Shown piece after piece: positions 16,824 through 25,171 of a stretch of DNA of 64,000 bases; within the stretch, counting starts at the first letter, position 1, and each line of letters starts with the position of its first letter. Origin of the DNA: Oscillospiraceae bacterium (GTDB lineage: Bacteria; Bacillota; Clostridia; Oscillospirales; Ruminococcaceae). The stretch covers positions 1 to 64,000 of the forward strand of contig WRLK01000011.1 in the NCBI GenBank assembly GCA_009777635.1. The letters are read 5' to 3'. The notes below the pieces were generated by a model. That model was not told where the DNA came from and did not search any database. It saw only the letters and a program-made list of their open reading frames with translations. Made by a program: the position numbers and the translations under genes.

Positions 16824-18092
16824 GTGAAAGTTAAAGCTTTTGCAACCGGTTTATTCATCGTTGCTTTTATTCTCAATTTTCAGGCTTTCGGCAGGACATA
16901 TGTCGACGACATGAGCGAATTTGATATGAACCGCATAAAGCAGTATTCGGGGTTTATCCCTCACAGATATTCGCTTGCCAGCGGCCTGTCCGACAGAACA
17001 GTATTCCAGTTTGAAAACACCGGGAACCCGTCTGCGTGGGCAATGTACCGCGTAAATGACGCAACGCGGGTAAGCGTTGCTATTTATTCGAATGCGCCAT
17101 GCGGGACATTTTACTCCCCAAACCCGCAAGGCGGACCGGGTGAATATATTATGGGTCTTCATCCGGGCAACGTCACGTCGCCTGTAACGCCTTCCATGAA
17201 GCAGGCTTTGCTTTCACAAAGCACAAACTCGGTCTACGCAAACGACGGCGGAAGCTTAAAACAGCTTTATTACGATTCCGCCACGAGCATGTACCTGTTT
17301 AGGCCGGTCAGCCAACCGGCGGGGGATTTGATTGGCTTCGGCGTAAATATCTACCACTCGCAAAACGGCATAAACTTTACAAGAGTGCAGCCGGTTCTTG
17401 CAGATGTGTCTTATGTTGAAAATTACGGGCTGTGTTATGAAGAATATACGGCTGCGGTGCCGTCGTCGGCACTTTACATAAAGGTTGAGCTCAATGACAT
17501 TGCTTTTATACCGGCGTCTGGCAATGAGTGGGTTCCCGACCCGATGCCAAAAATAAGATTTAACCAGGAAACATGTCAGTTTATGTCGCTTGCCTCCGTC
17601 ACGATTTATGGCGTGAACCTGACGCTCGGCGAACAGGAGCCCCTTGAATTGGAGCCGCACGACCCTCCCCTTTACGATAATGGAAACGACTGGTTTTATT
17701 ATTTAATCGAAAGGCTTTCCGCCCGCGAAGAGCCTGCGACCCCAAGAGAGTCTGCAGCCTTAAGAGAGCCTGCCGTCACGCCCGGTCCGGTGCTCGAGGA
17801 AGTCAGTCGGCAGGAGACTCCAAAAAGCGAATCCGCCCCGAAGTTTTCGGGGACAATAACGCAGCCGCCGCCTTCCGGCAGGACACAGCCAAGCAGCGCA
17901 CAAAGCGAGCCGGAACTAAAAACGGTTCCTGACGCCTTAGAGATAATACCGCAGCCGATGAACCACGATGTTTTTGAAATCCCTCGTGAACCCGCGCAGG
18001 AAAACGGGTTTTCAAGGGTAATGACAGGGTATATCGCGGCCGTGATGGGCGCAATCGTCTTAATCAGCGTGATGCCGAAAAAACAAGGATAA
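16824..18092 (+). CDS. Unknown surface protein with signal peptide and C-terminal membrane anchor
   Basis: I do not recognise this 422-residue protein. It has a signal peptide (about 1-22, KVKAFATGLFIVAFILNFQAFG) and an ectodomain of about 270 residues rich in Tyr, Asn and Ser, with only three cysteines. A Pro/Glu/Ser/Thr-rich stalk (about 295-385) with imperfect RESAALREPA-like repeats follows, then one membrane segment (about 398-416) and a short basic tail (MPKKQG). This architecture suggests an extracellular domain held off the membrane, reaching into the cell wall. The start is GTG at 16824, eight bases from an AAGGGGG. It ends one base before rsmI, so the two are probably co-transcribed. 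No LPXTG sorting signal is present. Confidence 0.75.
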   Translation: MKVKAFATGLFIVAFILNFQAFGRTYVDDMSEFDMNRIKQYSGFIPHRYSLASGLSDRTVFQFENTGNPSAWAMYRVNDATRVSVAIYSNAPCGTFYSPNPQGGPGEYIMGLHPGNVTSPVTPSMKQALLSQSTNSVYANDGGSLKQLYYDSATSMYLFRPVSQPAGDLIGFGVNIYHSQNGINFTRVQPVLADVSYVENYGLCYEEYTAAVPSSALYIKVELNDIAFIPASGNEWVPDPMPKIRFNQETCQFMSLASVTIYGVNLTLGEQEPLELEPHDPPLYDNGNDWFYYLIERLSAREEPATPRESAALREPAVTPGPVLEEVSRQETPKSESAPKFSGTITQPPPSGRTQPSSAQSEPELKTVPDALEIIPQPMNHDVFEIPREPAQENGFSRVMTGYIAAVMGAIVLISVMPKKQG

Positions 18093-18093
18093 G

Positions 18094-18951
18094 GTGAACC
18101 TTTTGCAGTTTCTGTATCTTGTCGCGACGCCTATAGGAAATTTGGGCGACATATCGCAAAGGGCCATAGATACGCTTTGCAGCGTGGATTTTATAGCCGC
18201 CGAGGACACGCGCGTAAGCGCGAAGCTTTTAAACCATTACCATATCAAGAAGCCTGTTTTAAGCTACCATCAACACAACGCGCAGGGACGCGGCGAAGAA
18301 ATCGTGAACCGTATCCTTGCGGGCGAAAGCTGCGCCGTCGTCACGGACGCCGGAACGCCGTGCATCTCCGACCCCGGCGAAGAATTGGTAAAACTCTGCG
18401 CTGAAAACAAAATCCCGGTCATCGCCATACCGGGGCCGAACGCCGCGATCTCCGCGCTTGCGGCTTCTGGGCTGCCCTCGGGAAGATTTTCCTTTGAGGG
18501 CTTTTTGAGCGTAAAAAAGACAGGGCGCATCGCGCATTTAAACGAAATCAAGGACGACGCAAGAACGCTTGTGTTTTACGAAGCGCCGCACAAGCTTTTG
18601 CGCACGCTTAAGGACATGTGCGAGGTTTTAGGCGACAGGCGCGTCTCCCTTGCTAGGGAGCTTACGAAAATCCACGAGGAAATCGTCCGCACCACCTTGT
18701 CGGAAGCCGCCGCTTATTACGAAGAAAACACGCCGCGCGGCGAGTTTGTAATCGTCGTTGAGGGCAAAAAGCCGGAGGATTTACCGCGCGTTGATTTATC
18801 TGACGCTGTAAAAATTATGGAAGACCTGATTGAAAACGGCGAAAAACCGGCGGCGGCGGCAAGGCGTGCCGCCCGCGAGACAGGCTATAGGAAAAACGAA
18901 ATTTACCGCCACATTACGGGTATAAAGTCAGATTCTAAAAAGAAAATGTAA
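18094..18951 (+). CDS. rsmI: 16S rRNA (cytidine1402-2'-O)-methyltransferase (RsmI)
   Basis: A SAM-dependent methyltransferase of the tetrapyrrole-methylase fold that modifies C1402 in the ribosomal decoding centre. Family motifs are clear: LVATPIGNLGDIS at the start, AAEDTRVS, VTDAGTPCISDPG, IPGPNA and FYEAPHKLLRTL. At 285 residues it is full length. The start may be GTG at 18094 or the TTG at 18103, which has AAGGTG six bases upstream. It follows the anchored surface protein by one base. Confidence 0.95.
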   Translation: MNLLQFLYLVATPIGNLGDISQRAIDTLCSVDFIAAEDTRVSAKLLNHYHIKKPVLSYHQHNAQGRGEEIVNRILAGESCAVVTDAGTPCISDPGEELVKLCAENKIPVIAIPGPNAAISALAASGLPSGRFSFEGFLSVKKTGRIAHLNEIKDDARTLVFYEAPHKLLRTLKDMCEVLGDRRVSLARELTKIHEEIVRTTLSEAAAYYEENTPRGEFVIVVEGKKPEDLPRVDLSDAVKIMEDLIENGEKPAAAARRAARETGYRKNEIYRHITGIKSDSKKKM

Positions 18952-18952
18952 T

Positions 18953-19008
18953 CTGCCGCAATAAAAGGCCGATATTTTTGCACTATATATCATGTAGCGG
19001 CAGTTTTG
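18953..19008 (+). terminator. Possible long-loop terminator after rsmI
   Basis: CTGCCGC (18953-18959) pairs with GCGGCAG (18997-19003), followed by TTTTGT, but the loop is 37 bases, so the call is weak. The rest of the 288-bp gap up to 19240 is AT-rich and holds a promoter for the next gene. Confidence 0.35.
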
Positions 19009-19144
19009 TCTGCTATATGTTTTTTCTTTTAAGCCTTTGTTCACAATGAGGTCAAATATTTGTTGTAGTATTAGCAATCATATCCGCTCAAACTATGTTT
19101 TTGACATTTTTGAAATGAAATCACTATTTTTTCTTAATTTTATG

Positions 19145-19173
19145 TTGCAATTTAACCAAATTTGCTGTAGAAT
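19145..19173 (+). promoter_or_regulatory. Promoter of the PucR-like regulator and ftsEX operon
   Basis: TTGCAA (19145-19150), a 17-bp spacer and TAGAAT (19168-19173). An imperfect inverted repeat, AAAGTTG...CAACTTA (19184-19210), lies between the -10 box and the start codon and could be an operator, possibly for the regulator itself. Confidence 0.65.
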
Positions 19174-19239
19174 AGTAGCTGGTAAAGTTGCGACTTTTGT
19201 GTCAACTTAAAATTACGGAGTGAATGGAGATAAAAGGGA

Positions 19240-20325
19240 ATGTCAAACAGGCTGTTTCAAGGCATAGTGCATCAAATGAGGGATTCTGTAGACCGTATAA
19301 TTGGCGTTATTGACGATACTTCTACGGTAATTTCATCGAGTAACCTCACAAGAATTGGGGAGACATTCGAATATATCACGCTTGGTTCAAACGAATCTTC
19401 AGATATTTTCGTAAGGGATAACTATACATTCAAGCCTTTCGGCAGCAAAATGAAGCCGGAGTACGCCGTTTTCGTAGAGGGTACCGACGAGCTTGCCGCG
19501 AAATTCTGCAATATACTTGCGATTTCGTTTTCAAGCATCAAGCAGTATTACGATGAAAAATATGACCGCAGCAACTTTATCAAAAACGTCATACTCGACA
19601 ATATTCTGCCCGGCGATATCTATGTGAAAGCGCGGGAGCTCCACTTCAATACCGACGTGTCGCGCGCGGTTTTGCTGATACGCATCGTATCATCGACAGA
19701 TATCTCGGCTTTTGACGTCATACAGAACCTGTTCCCCGACAAGCAGAAGGATTTTGTCTTTAACATCAGCGAAAGCGACATCGTGCTTGTAAAGGAAATA
19801 AAATCCGATATCGACCCGAAAGACCTTGAAAAGCTTGCGCGGTCCATCGTCGATACGCTTGGCAGCGAGTTTTACACGAAGGTAGTCATCGGCATCGGGA
19901 CCTCGGTCATAGGCGTAAAGGATCTTGCGCGCTCATTTAAAGAATCCCAGGTCTCGCTTGAGGTCGGCAAGGTCTTCGACACGGACAAGTCTATCGTAAG
20001 CTACGACAACTTAGGCATCGCAAGGCTTATATACCAGCTTCCGACAACGCTGTGCGAGATGTTTCTGCGCGAGGTGTTCAAAAAAGGTTCCATCGAAAGC
20101 CTCGATCAGGAAACGCTGTTTACGATCCAGAAGTTTTTCGAGAATAACCTAAACGTATCCGAAACGTCAAGAAAGCTGTTCGTACACCGCAACACCTTGG
20201 TGTACCGCCTTGAAAAAATCAGGAAGCTCACAGGGCTTGATTTGCGCGAATTCGACCACGCCATTATATTTAAGGTCGCTTTGATGGTTAAGAAATATCT
20301 GACTTCCAACCCGGTGAAATTCTAA
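19240..20325 (+). CDS. PucR/CdaR-like transcriptional regulator
   Basis: A 361-residue soluble protein whose last 60 residues form a PucR-type helix-turn-helix (FFENNLNVSETSRKLFVHRNTLVYRLEKI), in which FVHRNTLVYRL is the recognition signature of the CdaR/PucR group. The central part (about 150-270) resembles the GGDEF-like regulatory domain of that group. The N-terminal 120 residues are unassigned and may sense a ligand. It is the first gene before ftsE, with a 27-bp gap, so it is likely co-transcribed with, and may control, the ftsEX-hydrolase operon. The target and ligand are unknown. Confidence 0.8.
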   Translation: MSNRLFQGIVHQMRDSVDRIIGVIDDTSTVISSSNLTRIGETFEYITLGSNESSDIFVRDNYTFKPFGSKMKPEYAVFVEGTDELAAKFCNILAISFSSIKQYYDEKYDRSNFIKNVILDNILPGDIYVKARELHFNTDVSRAVLLIRIVSSTDISAFDVIQNLFPDKQKDFVFNISESDIVLVKEIKSDIDPKDLEKLARSIVDTLGSEFYTKVVIGIGTSVIGVKDLARSFKESQVSLEVGKVFDTDKSIVSYDNLGIARLIYQLPTTLCEMFLREVFKKGSIESLDQETLFTIQKFFENNLNVSETSRKLFVHRNTLVYRLEKIRKLTGLDLREFDHAIIFKVALMVKKYLTSNPVKF

Positions 20326-20352
20326 AGCTTTCGCCGGAGAAACGGAGAAATC

Positions 20353-21339
20353 ATGTCTTTGATCGATTTTTCAAACGTGTCTAAAAAATATAAAAACGGA
20401 ACGATTGCCCTTAAAAACGTAAGCCTTAAGATTGAAAAGGGCGAGTTTGTCTTTATCGTCGGCTCCTCCGGCGCCGGTAAGTCGACGCTTATAAAGACGA
20501 TGCTGCGCGAGGATGTCCCGACCTCCGGCACCGTGTTTGTCAACGGTATGAACCTTTGCCGCATGAAGCGCCGGCATATCCCGAAGTTTCGCCGCTCGCT
20601 CGGCGTGGTGTTCCAGGACTTCAGGCTGATACCGAACATGACCGTTTACGACAACGTGGCGTTCGCGCTTCGCGTAACGAACGTCGTCGGCAAAGAAATC
20701 CGCACGCGCGTGCCGTATGTCCTGAAGCTTCTCGGCATTGCGTCAAAGGCCAAAAGTATGCCCGACCAGATTTCCGGCGGCGAGCAGCAGCGTGTAGCGC
20801 TGGCCCGTGCGCTTGTGAACAACCCGACAATCATCATCGCGGACGAGCCTACGGGAAACATCGACCCTGAATTAAGCTTTGAGATCGTCGACCTTTTGTC
20901 TGAGATAAACGCGCAATGCGGAACCACGATCGTGATGGTTACCCACGCGCATGAGCTCGTATCTTACTTTAACAAGCGCGTCGTCACAATAGAAGACGGC
21001 GTTATCCTGTCGGATACGGCCGAAAGCGAAGGCAAGGAGCTGTTTACCGGCTCCGAGCTGATGGAGGATTACAGCCGCAGCCTCGATAGCAAGGAAAAAG
21101 CGCGGGATTACTCCGCGCACGAATATACTGAAAGTCAGAGCATTGCCGACGACGATTACGACTTTGACACAAGCTTCGACTATAACGGCGGCGGTTACGC
21201 AGGCTCTTTCGACACCGCGCGGACGGTCGATTTCTCCGCCCGGACTGCTGAGGAATTGATTTCAAGCTACGAAAAAAGCCGACCCGCATATGAATTCCCC
21301 GCTAAGAATGAAAAGGTCACTCTCAGGAGAAAGGCATAG
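20353..21339 (+). CDS. ftsE: Cell division ATP-binding protein FtsE with long acidic tail
   Basis: The cytosolic ATPase of the FtsEX complex, which transmits ATP hydrolysis across the membrane to activate peptidoglycan hydrolases at division. Walker A is GSSGAGKST (37-45), the ABC signature ISGGEQQRVALARAL is near 140, and Walker B is IIIADEPTGN. The core ends near residue 220. About 100 more residues follow, rich in Asp, Tyr, Ser and Glu (for example ADDDYDFDTSFDYNGGGY) and ending in basic VTLRRKA. Usual FtsE proteins are about 225-230 residues, so the tail is unusual. Its role is unknown; it could bind cytosolic division partners. ftsX follows after three bases. Confidence 0.93.
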   Translation: MSLIDFSNVSKKYKNGTIALKNVSLKIEKGEFVFIVGSSGAGKSTLIKTMLREDVPTSGTVFVNGMNLCRMKRRHIPKFRRSLGVVFQDFRLIPNMTVYDNVAFALRVTNVVGKEIRTRVPYVLKLLGIASKAKSMPDQISGGEQQRVALARALVNNPTIIIADEPTGNIDPELSFEIVDLLSEINAQCGTTIVMVTHAHELVSYFNKRVVTIEDGVILSDTAESEGKELFTGSELMEDYSRSLDSKEKARDYSAHEYTESQSIADDDYDFDTSFDYNGGGYAGSFDTARTVDFSARTAEELISSYEKSRPAYEFPAKNEKVTLRRKA

Positions 21340-21342
21340 CCG

Positions 21343-22245
21343 ATGAGGTTACATAATTTCTTTTACCTTTTTAAGGAAGGCACGAAAAATATATTTTCAA
21401 ACAAGCTCATGAGTTTCGCTTGTATCGGCGTACTTGTGGCTTGTCTTTTGTTAATCGGCAGCGCGGTCATATTTACGCTGAACGTCAACAACATTGTGGG
21501 CGTTGTCGTCGCGCAAAACGAATTCATCGTATTTTTAGACGACAACATGACCGAAGACGACATCGGCATCTTTGACGTGGCGCTCGATTCAATCGATAAT
21601 ATCGCGTCTAAAACGTTCGTCTCCAGCGAGGAAGCTCTGGCGCAGGAAAAGGAAAACTTAGGCGACGAGGCTTATATCCTAGAAGGCATCGACGCATCCA
21701 CGTTCCCAAACAAGTATGTTCTCAGGGTAAACGATTTATCCCAGTTCGACGACACAGTCTCGCAGGTGAGCGCATTAAACGGCGCAATGCTTGTAAACTC
21801 GAAAAACGACGTCGTCGATATGCTTGTAGGCATTAAAAACGCCGTGCAGTACGCGGGGGCCGGGATCGTCCTGATACTGGTCGTGGTTTCCATTGTTATC
21901 ATCACGAACACCATCAAGCTCACGGTATTTTCACGCCGCAAGGAAATCAATATCATGAAGTACGTCGGCGCAACCGACAGCTTCATCAGGATGCCGTTTC
22001 TCGTCGAGGGCATGATGATCGGCCTGATTTCGGCGTCGATTGCCTTTTTAATGCTGGGCGTGAGCTATACATATTTTGTAGAGTACCTTTCCGAAAACTA
22101 CGGCAGCCAGTTAAGCGTGGTATTTGAAAACACGGTCCGGTTCATGGATATCAGTCTTTACATGTTCGCAGGCTTTGCGGTGCTCGGCGTCTTTATCGGC
22201 GTCGTAGGCAGCGGCATATTCGTGCGAAGGCACCTTAAGGTTTAA
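21343..22245 (+). CDS. ftsX: Cell division permease-like protein FtsX
   Basis: The membrane subunit of FtsEX, 300 residues. It has the expected four membrane segments: about 21-45, then a large extracellular loop (about 46-160), then spans near 168-190, 219-245 and 270-292. The loop is the region known to contact PcsB-type hydrolases, and such a hydrolase is the next gene. The cytoplasmic FSRRKEINIMKYVGAT segment is a typical FtsX motif that docks FtsE. The stop is 14 bp before the hydrolase start. Confidence 0.95.
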   Translation: MRLHNFFYLFKEGTKNIFSNKLMSFACIGVLVACLLLIGSAVIFTLNVNNIVGVVVAQNEFIVFLDDNMTEDDIGIFDVALDSIDNIASKTFVSSEEALAQEKENLGDEAYILEGIDASTFPNKYVLRVNDLSQFDDTVSQVSALNGAMLVNSKNDVVDMLVGIKNAVQYAGAGIVLILVVVSIVIITNTIKLTVFSRRKEINIMKYVGATDSFIRMPFLVEGMMIGLISASIAFLMLGVSYTYFVEYLSENYGSQLSVVFENTVRFMDISLYMFAGFAVLGVFIGVVGSGIFVRRHLKV

Positions 22246-22259
22246 AGGAGGTTTCGGTC

Positions 22260-23636
22260 TTGACTAAAAGAGCCTTTTTATCGCTTGTTTTATGTATAGC
22301 GGTTTTGCTGGCGGGTCCGGTGCAGCCGTTTTACGGCTATGCTTATGTGGCCGACTCCGCCACTTACGGCGACGATGACGATTACGACGACGATGAGTTC
22401 TACGTCGACGACGGCGACGACGACGACAATTATGACGATTACGACGACAACGAGCCGGAGCCGGAGCCGGAGCCGCAAAACTCCACGGAAAGCAAGTACC
22501 AGAACCAGATCGACAATATCAGCAGCCAGTTGTCGGAGCTTCAAAAGGAAGAGGAAAAGCTCAAGCAAAACATAGCGGGCGCAAAGTCCGAGCTTGAAAA
22601 GGCGCAGGCCGAAAAGGCGCAGATTGATCAGCAGGTGAACTTAACACAAGAGCAGATCGCGCTTTTGTTCGAGCGCATCAACTATTTGGAGCAGGACATT
22701 GAGGATAAGATGCAAAGCATCACTTTAAAGCAGCAGGAAATCGAAGACAAGCAGCGGGAATTCGATGAAAGCTTTGAGCTTTTGCGCAAGCGTCTCCGCG
22801 CTATGTACATTCAGGACACCACGTCGTCGCTTGGGCTTATCCTTGGTTCCGACAGCTTTTCCGATTTTCTCGCGCGCACCGAGCATATCAGGCGTATCGC
22901 AGACCACGACCGCAGCCTGATGGCTATCCTCACGGATCAGCGGATTGATTTGGAAAATGAAAAATTATCGTTTGAGCACGAAAAAATGGCAATGGAGCAG
23001 GTAAAGCTATCGGTGGAAGCCGACCGGCTCGAGACCGAGGTAAAAAAACAGCAGTTGGGCGTCCAGCAGGAAAAGGCTCAGCTCCAGATACAGGATATAA
23101 AATCGATGGAAGAGGCGTTTCTTGCCGACCTTGAGAAGAACAAGAAAATCCAGGACGCGGCGCAGGCCGAGCTTGACCGCATATTCCGCGAGATTGAATG
23201 GAGCAAAAACGCATACGCCGGCGGCGTGATGGCATGGCCAGTACCCGGTTATTCCAGCGTGACGAGCGAGTTCGGGCCGCGTTTCGGCGGAACCAACATG
23301 CACACGGGCATCGATATTTCAGGCTCCGGCGTTCACGGCAAGCCGATTGTCGCCGCAAACGACGGCGTTGTGGCGAAAGTCAATTTTGCGTATTCCCAAG
23401 GCGTAGGTTACGGAATATACGTCATCGTCGACCACGGTATCGACTCGAACGGTAACAGCATCTCGACGCTTTACGCGCATTGCAGCAGCATCAGCGTTTC
23501 TGTCGGGCAGCAGGTGAAGCGCGGCCAGACAATCGCGGCGGTGGGCTCCACCGGCTGGTCTACAGGTCCCCACCTGCATTTCGAGGTGCGCATAAACGGC
23601 AGCGCCGTAAACCCGCGTCCATATATATTCAGCTAG
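22260..23636 (+). CDS. PcsB/EnvC-like murein hydrolase activator with M23 domain
   Basis: A secreted 458-residue protein. The signal peptide (about 1-28) is followed by an extremely acidic Asp/Tyr-rich segment (about 37-75) and PEPEPEP. A long coiled coil follows (about 80-300, e.g. SQLSELQKEEEKLKQNI), and then a LytM/M23 endopeptidase domain (about 330-455). The zinc site is intact: HTGID (His and Asp) and HLHFE (His), so the domain should be catalytic. By analogy with PcsB, FtsEX would pull on the coiled coil to release the hydrolase for daughter-cell separation. The start is TTG at 22260 behind a perfect AAAGGAGG with eight-base spacing. Confidence 0.9.
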   Translation: MTKRAFLSLVLCIAVLLAGPVQPFYGYAYVADSATYGDDDDYDDDEFYVDDGDDDDNYDDYDDNEPEPEPEPQNSTESKYQNQIDNISSQLSELQKEEEKLKQNIAGAKSELEKAQAEKAQIDQQVNLTQEQIALLFERINYLEQDIEDKMQSITLKQQEIEDKQREFDESFELLRKRLRAMYIQDTTSSLGLILGSDSFSDFLARTEHIRRIADHDRSLMAILTDQRIDLENEKLSFEHEKMAMEQVKLSVEADRLETEVKKQQLGVQQEKAQLQIQDIKSMEEAFLADLEKNKKIQDAAQAELDRIFREIEWSKNAYAGGVMAWPVPGYSSVTSEFGPRFGGTNMHTGIDISGSGVHGKPIVAANDGVVAKVNFAYSQGVGYGIYVIVDHGIDSNGNSISTLYAHCSSISVSVGQQVKRGQTIAAVGSTGWSTGPHLHFEVRINGSAVNPRPYIFS

Positions 23637-23660
23637 GAAATTTAGGGATAAGGTTTTTAT

Positions 23661-25103
23661 ATGAACAAAAAAATTTCACTTGGCGCCGCCTTGGCATTCA
23701 TGCTAATCGTTGCGGCGGCCACGTTCTCATCCACATGGATTTATGCGCAGACCGCTTTTAACGAGCGCTCGACCGACCTTGAGCGCCGCCGCGAGATGTA
23801 CGCGAAATTCACCGAGGTCGATACTGTCGTGCGCGAAAACTACAGCGGCGTAATCAACGAGACGCTTCTTATGGACAGCGTTGCGCAAGGGTATATCAAA
23901 GGCATCGGCGACCGGTACGGCGCTTACATCAGTGCGGAGGAATACAGGCGCCTTACAAGAAGCAAGGAAGGCGAGGACGTCGGTATCGGCGCGGTTTTAG
24001 AGGTTTCCGCCGACGGCTACCTCGTAGTGATGGAGGTCTACCCCGATTCGCCCGCCCAGGTCGCCGGTATCATCGAGGGCGACTTGATCATCAAGATAAA
24101 CGATATAGGCATAGCGCCCGATAACGCCGAGACGTTCTTATCCTCCATCCAGGGGGAGGCCGGTACAAGGCTTTCCCTCCTCATAAGGAGAGGAACCGAG
24201 GAAACACTGATCCCGGAGCTTACGCGGCGCGTTGTCGCCGTTCCAAGCGTTTATTCCCGCATAATACCTGAAACAAACGTCGGGTATATCATGATAAGGC
24301 AGTTTAACGACAACACTCCCGACCAATTTTCAAGGGAGCTTCGGCGAATAATCGACGCGGGCGCCGACTGCCTGATTTTTGATGTGCGCGATAATAAAGG
24401 CACTTCGTTGAGCGCGGCTGTCCGCATCATCGATAACCTAGTGCCGGAAGGGCCGATTTATTCCGCGACGTACCGCGACGGCACCACCGAAGTAAAGGAA
24501 TACTCCGACTCGCATGAAATCAACATGCCGATGGTTGTAATCATAAACGGCGGCACGTCAAGCGCCGCGGAGCTTTTCGCGCAGAACCTAAAGGATTTTG
24601 GGAAAGGCAGCATAGTCGGCCAGACCTCCTCGGGAGTCGGTATTATTCAAAACAGAATCCGGCTCTCCGACGGAAGCGCGATCGATCTTACCACGGCGCT
24701 GATTACGTCGGCGGCCGGCGTCAACTTTGACGGCACAGGCATAAAGCCCGATTATGACGTTCCGCTGTCTGCCGGTACCGACTGGCTGACCCTTGACGAA
24801 GCAACCGACGCGCAGTTGATGAAAGCCCTTGAAGTCGTACAGGCCATGCGTAAGGTCGAGGAAACGGTTGCCGAGGCGGAAGCCGAAGCGGAGCCCGAGC
24901 CGGAACCCATACCCGAGCCGCAGCCGCAACCGCAGCCACAACCGGAGCCGCAGCCTGAACCGGAGCCTGAACCTGAACCGGAAACGGAAACGGACGACGA
25001 GTCCGATGATGAAAATGGCGAAGAATCGGAAGCCGAGGGGGAAAACGGTAACGGCGACACTCCAACGGAGTCTGAGCCCGAGCCTGAGAACGGAACACAA
25101 TAA
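23661..25103 (+). CDS. S41-family C-terminal processing protease homologue, catalytic Lys absent
   Basis: A 480-residue extracytoplasmic protein with an N-terminal membrane anchor (about 7-28), a PDZ domain (about 95-165, VGIGAVLEVS...GDLIIKIND) and an S41 catalytic domain (about 185-370). The nucleophile region GGTSSAAE places Ser301 at the catalytic position. The usual T-x-GKG motif that carries the general-base lysine reads TSSGVG, with Val326 at the lysine position. The protein may therefore be inactive, or use another base. Residues after about 395 are a Glu/Pro/Gln repeat tail (PEPQPQPQPQPEPQPEP) and acidic Glu/Asp/Gly stretch. It lies 24 bp after the M23 protein, likely the last gene of the operon. 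Confidence 0.85.
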   Translation: MNKKISLGAALAFMLIVAAATFSSTWIYAQTAFNERSTDLERRREMYAKFTEVDTVVRENYSGVINETLLMDSVAQGYIKGIGDRYGAYISAEEYRRLTRSKEGEDVGIGAVLEVSADGYLVVMEVYPDSPAQVAGIIEGDLIIKINDIGIAPDNAETFLSSIQGEAGTRLSLLIRRGTEETLIPELTRRVVAVPSVYSRIIPETNVGYIMIRQFNDNTPDQFSRELRRIIDAGADCLIFDVRDNKGTSLSAAVRIIDNLVPEGPIYSATYRDGTTEVKEYSDSHEINMPMVVIINGGTSSAAELFAQNLKDFGKGSIVGQTSSGVGIIQNRIRLSDGSAIDLTTALITSAAGVNFDGTGIKPDYDVPLSAGTDWLTLDEATDAQLMKALEVVQAMRKVEETVAEAEAEAEPEPEPIPEPQPQPQPQPEPQPEPEPEPEPETETDDESDDENGEESEAEGENGNGDTPTESEPEPENGTQ

Positions 25104-25171
25104 TCAGATTTGAAAATACTAAACACACCGCCCGGCGCATAAACTTACAAAGAGGCAAAGGGGGCGGAGGT

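Noticed and set aside
22290-22575. Overlapping Thr-rich and Val-rich ORFs opposite or beside the Asp/Tyr block of the M23 protein
   Set aside because: They are frame shadows of the GAC/GAT repeat in the coding strand.
24588-25158. Several long minus-strand ORFs opposite the S41 homologue, rich in Arg/Leu or Ser/Gly
   Set aside because: They are the reverse reading of the Glu/Pro/Gln repeat tail; biased composition removes stop codons there. No ribosome binding site or homology supports them.
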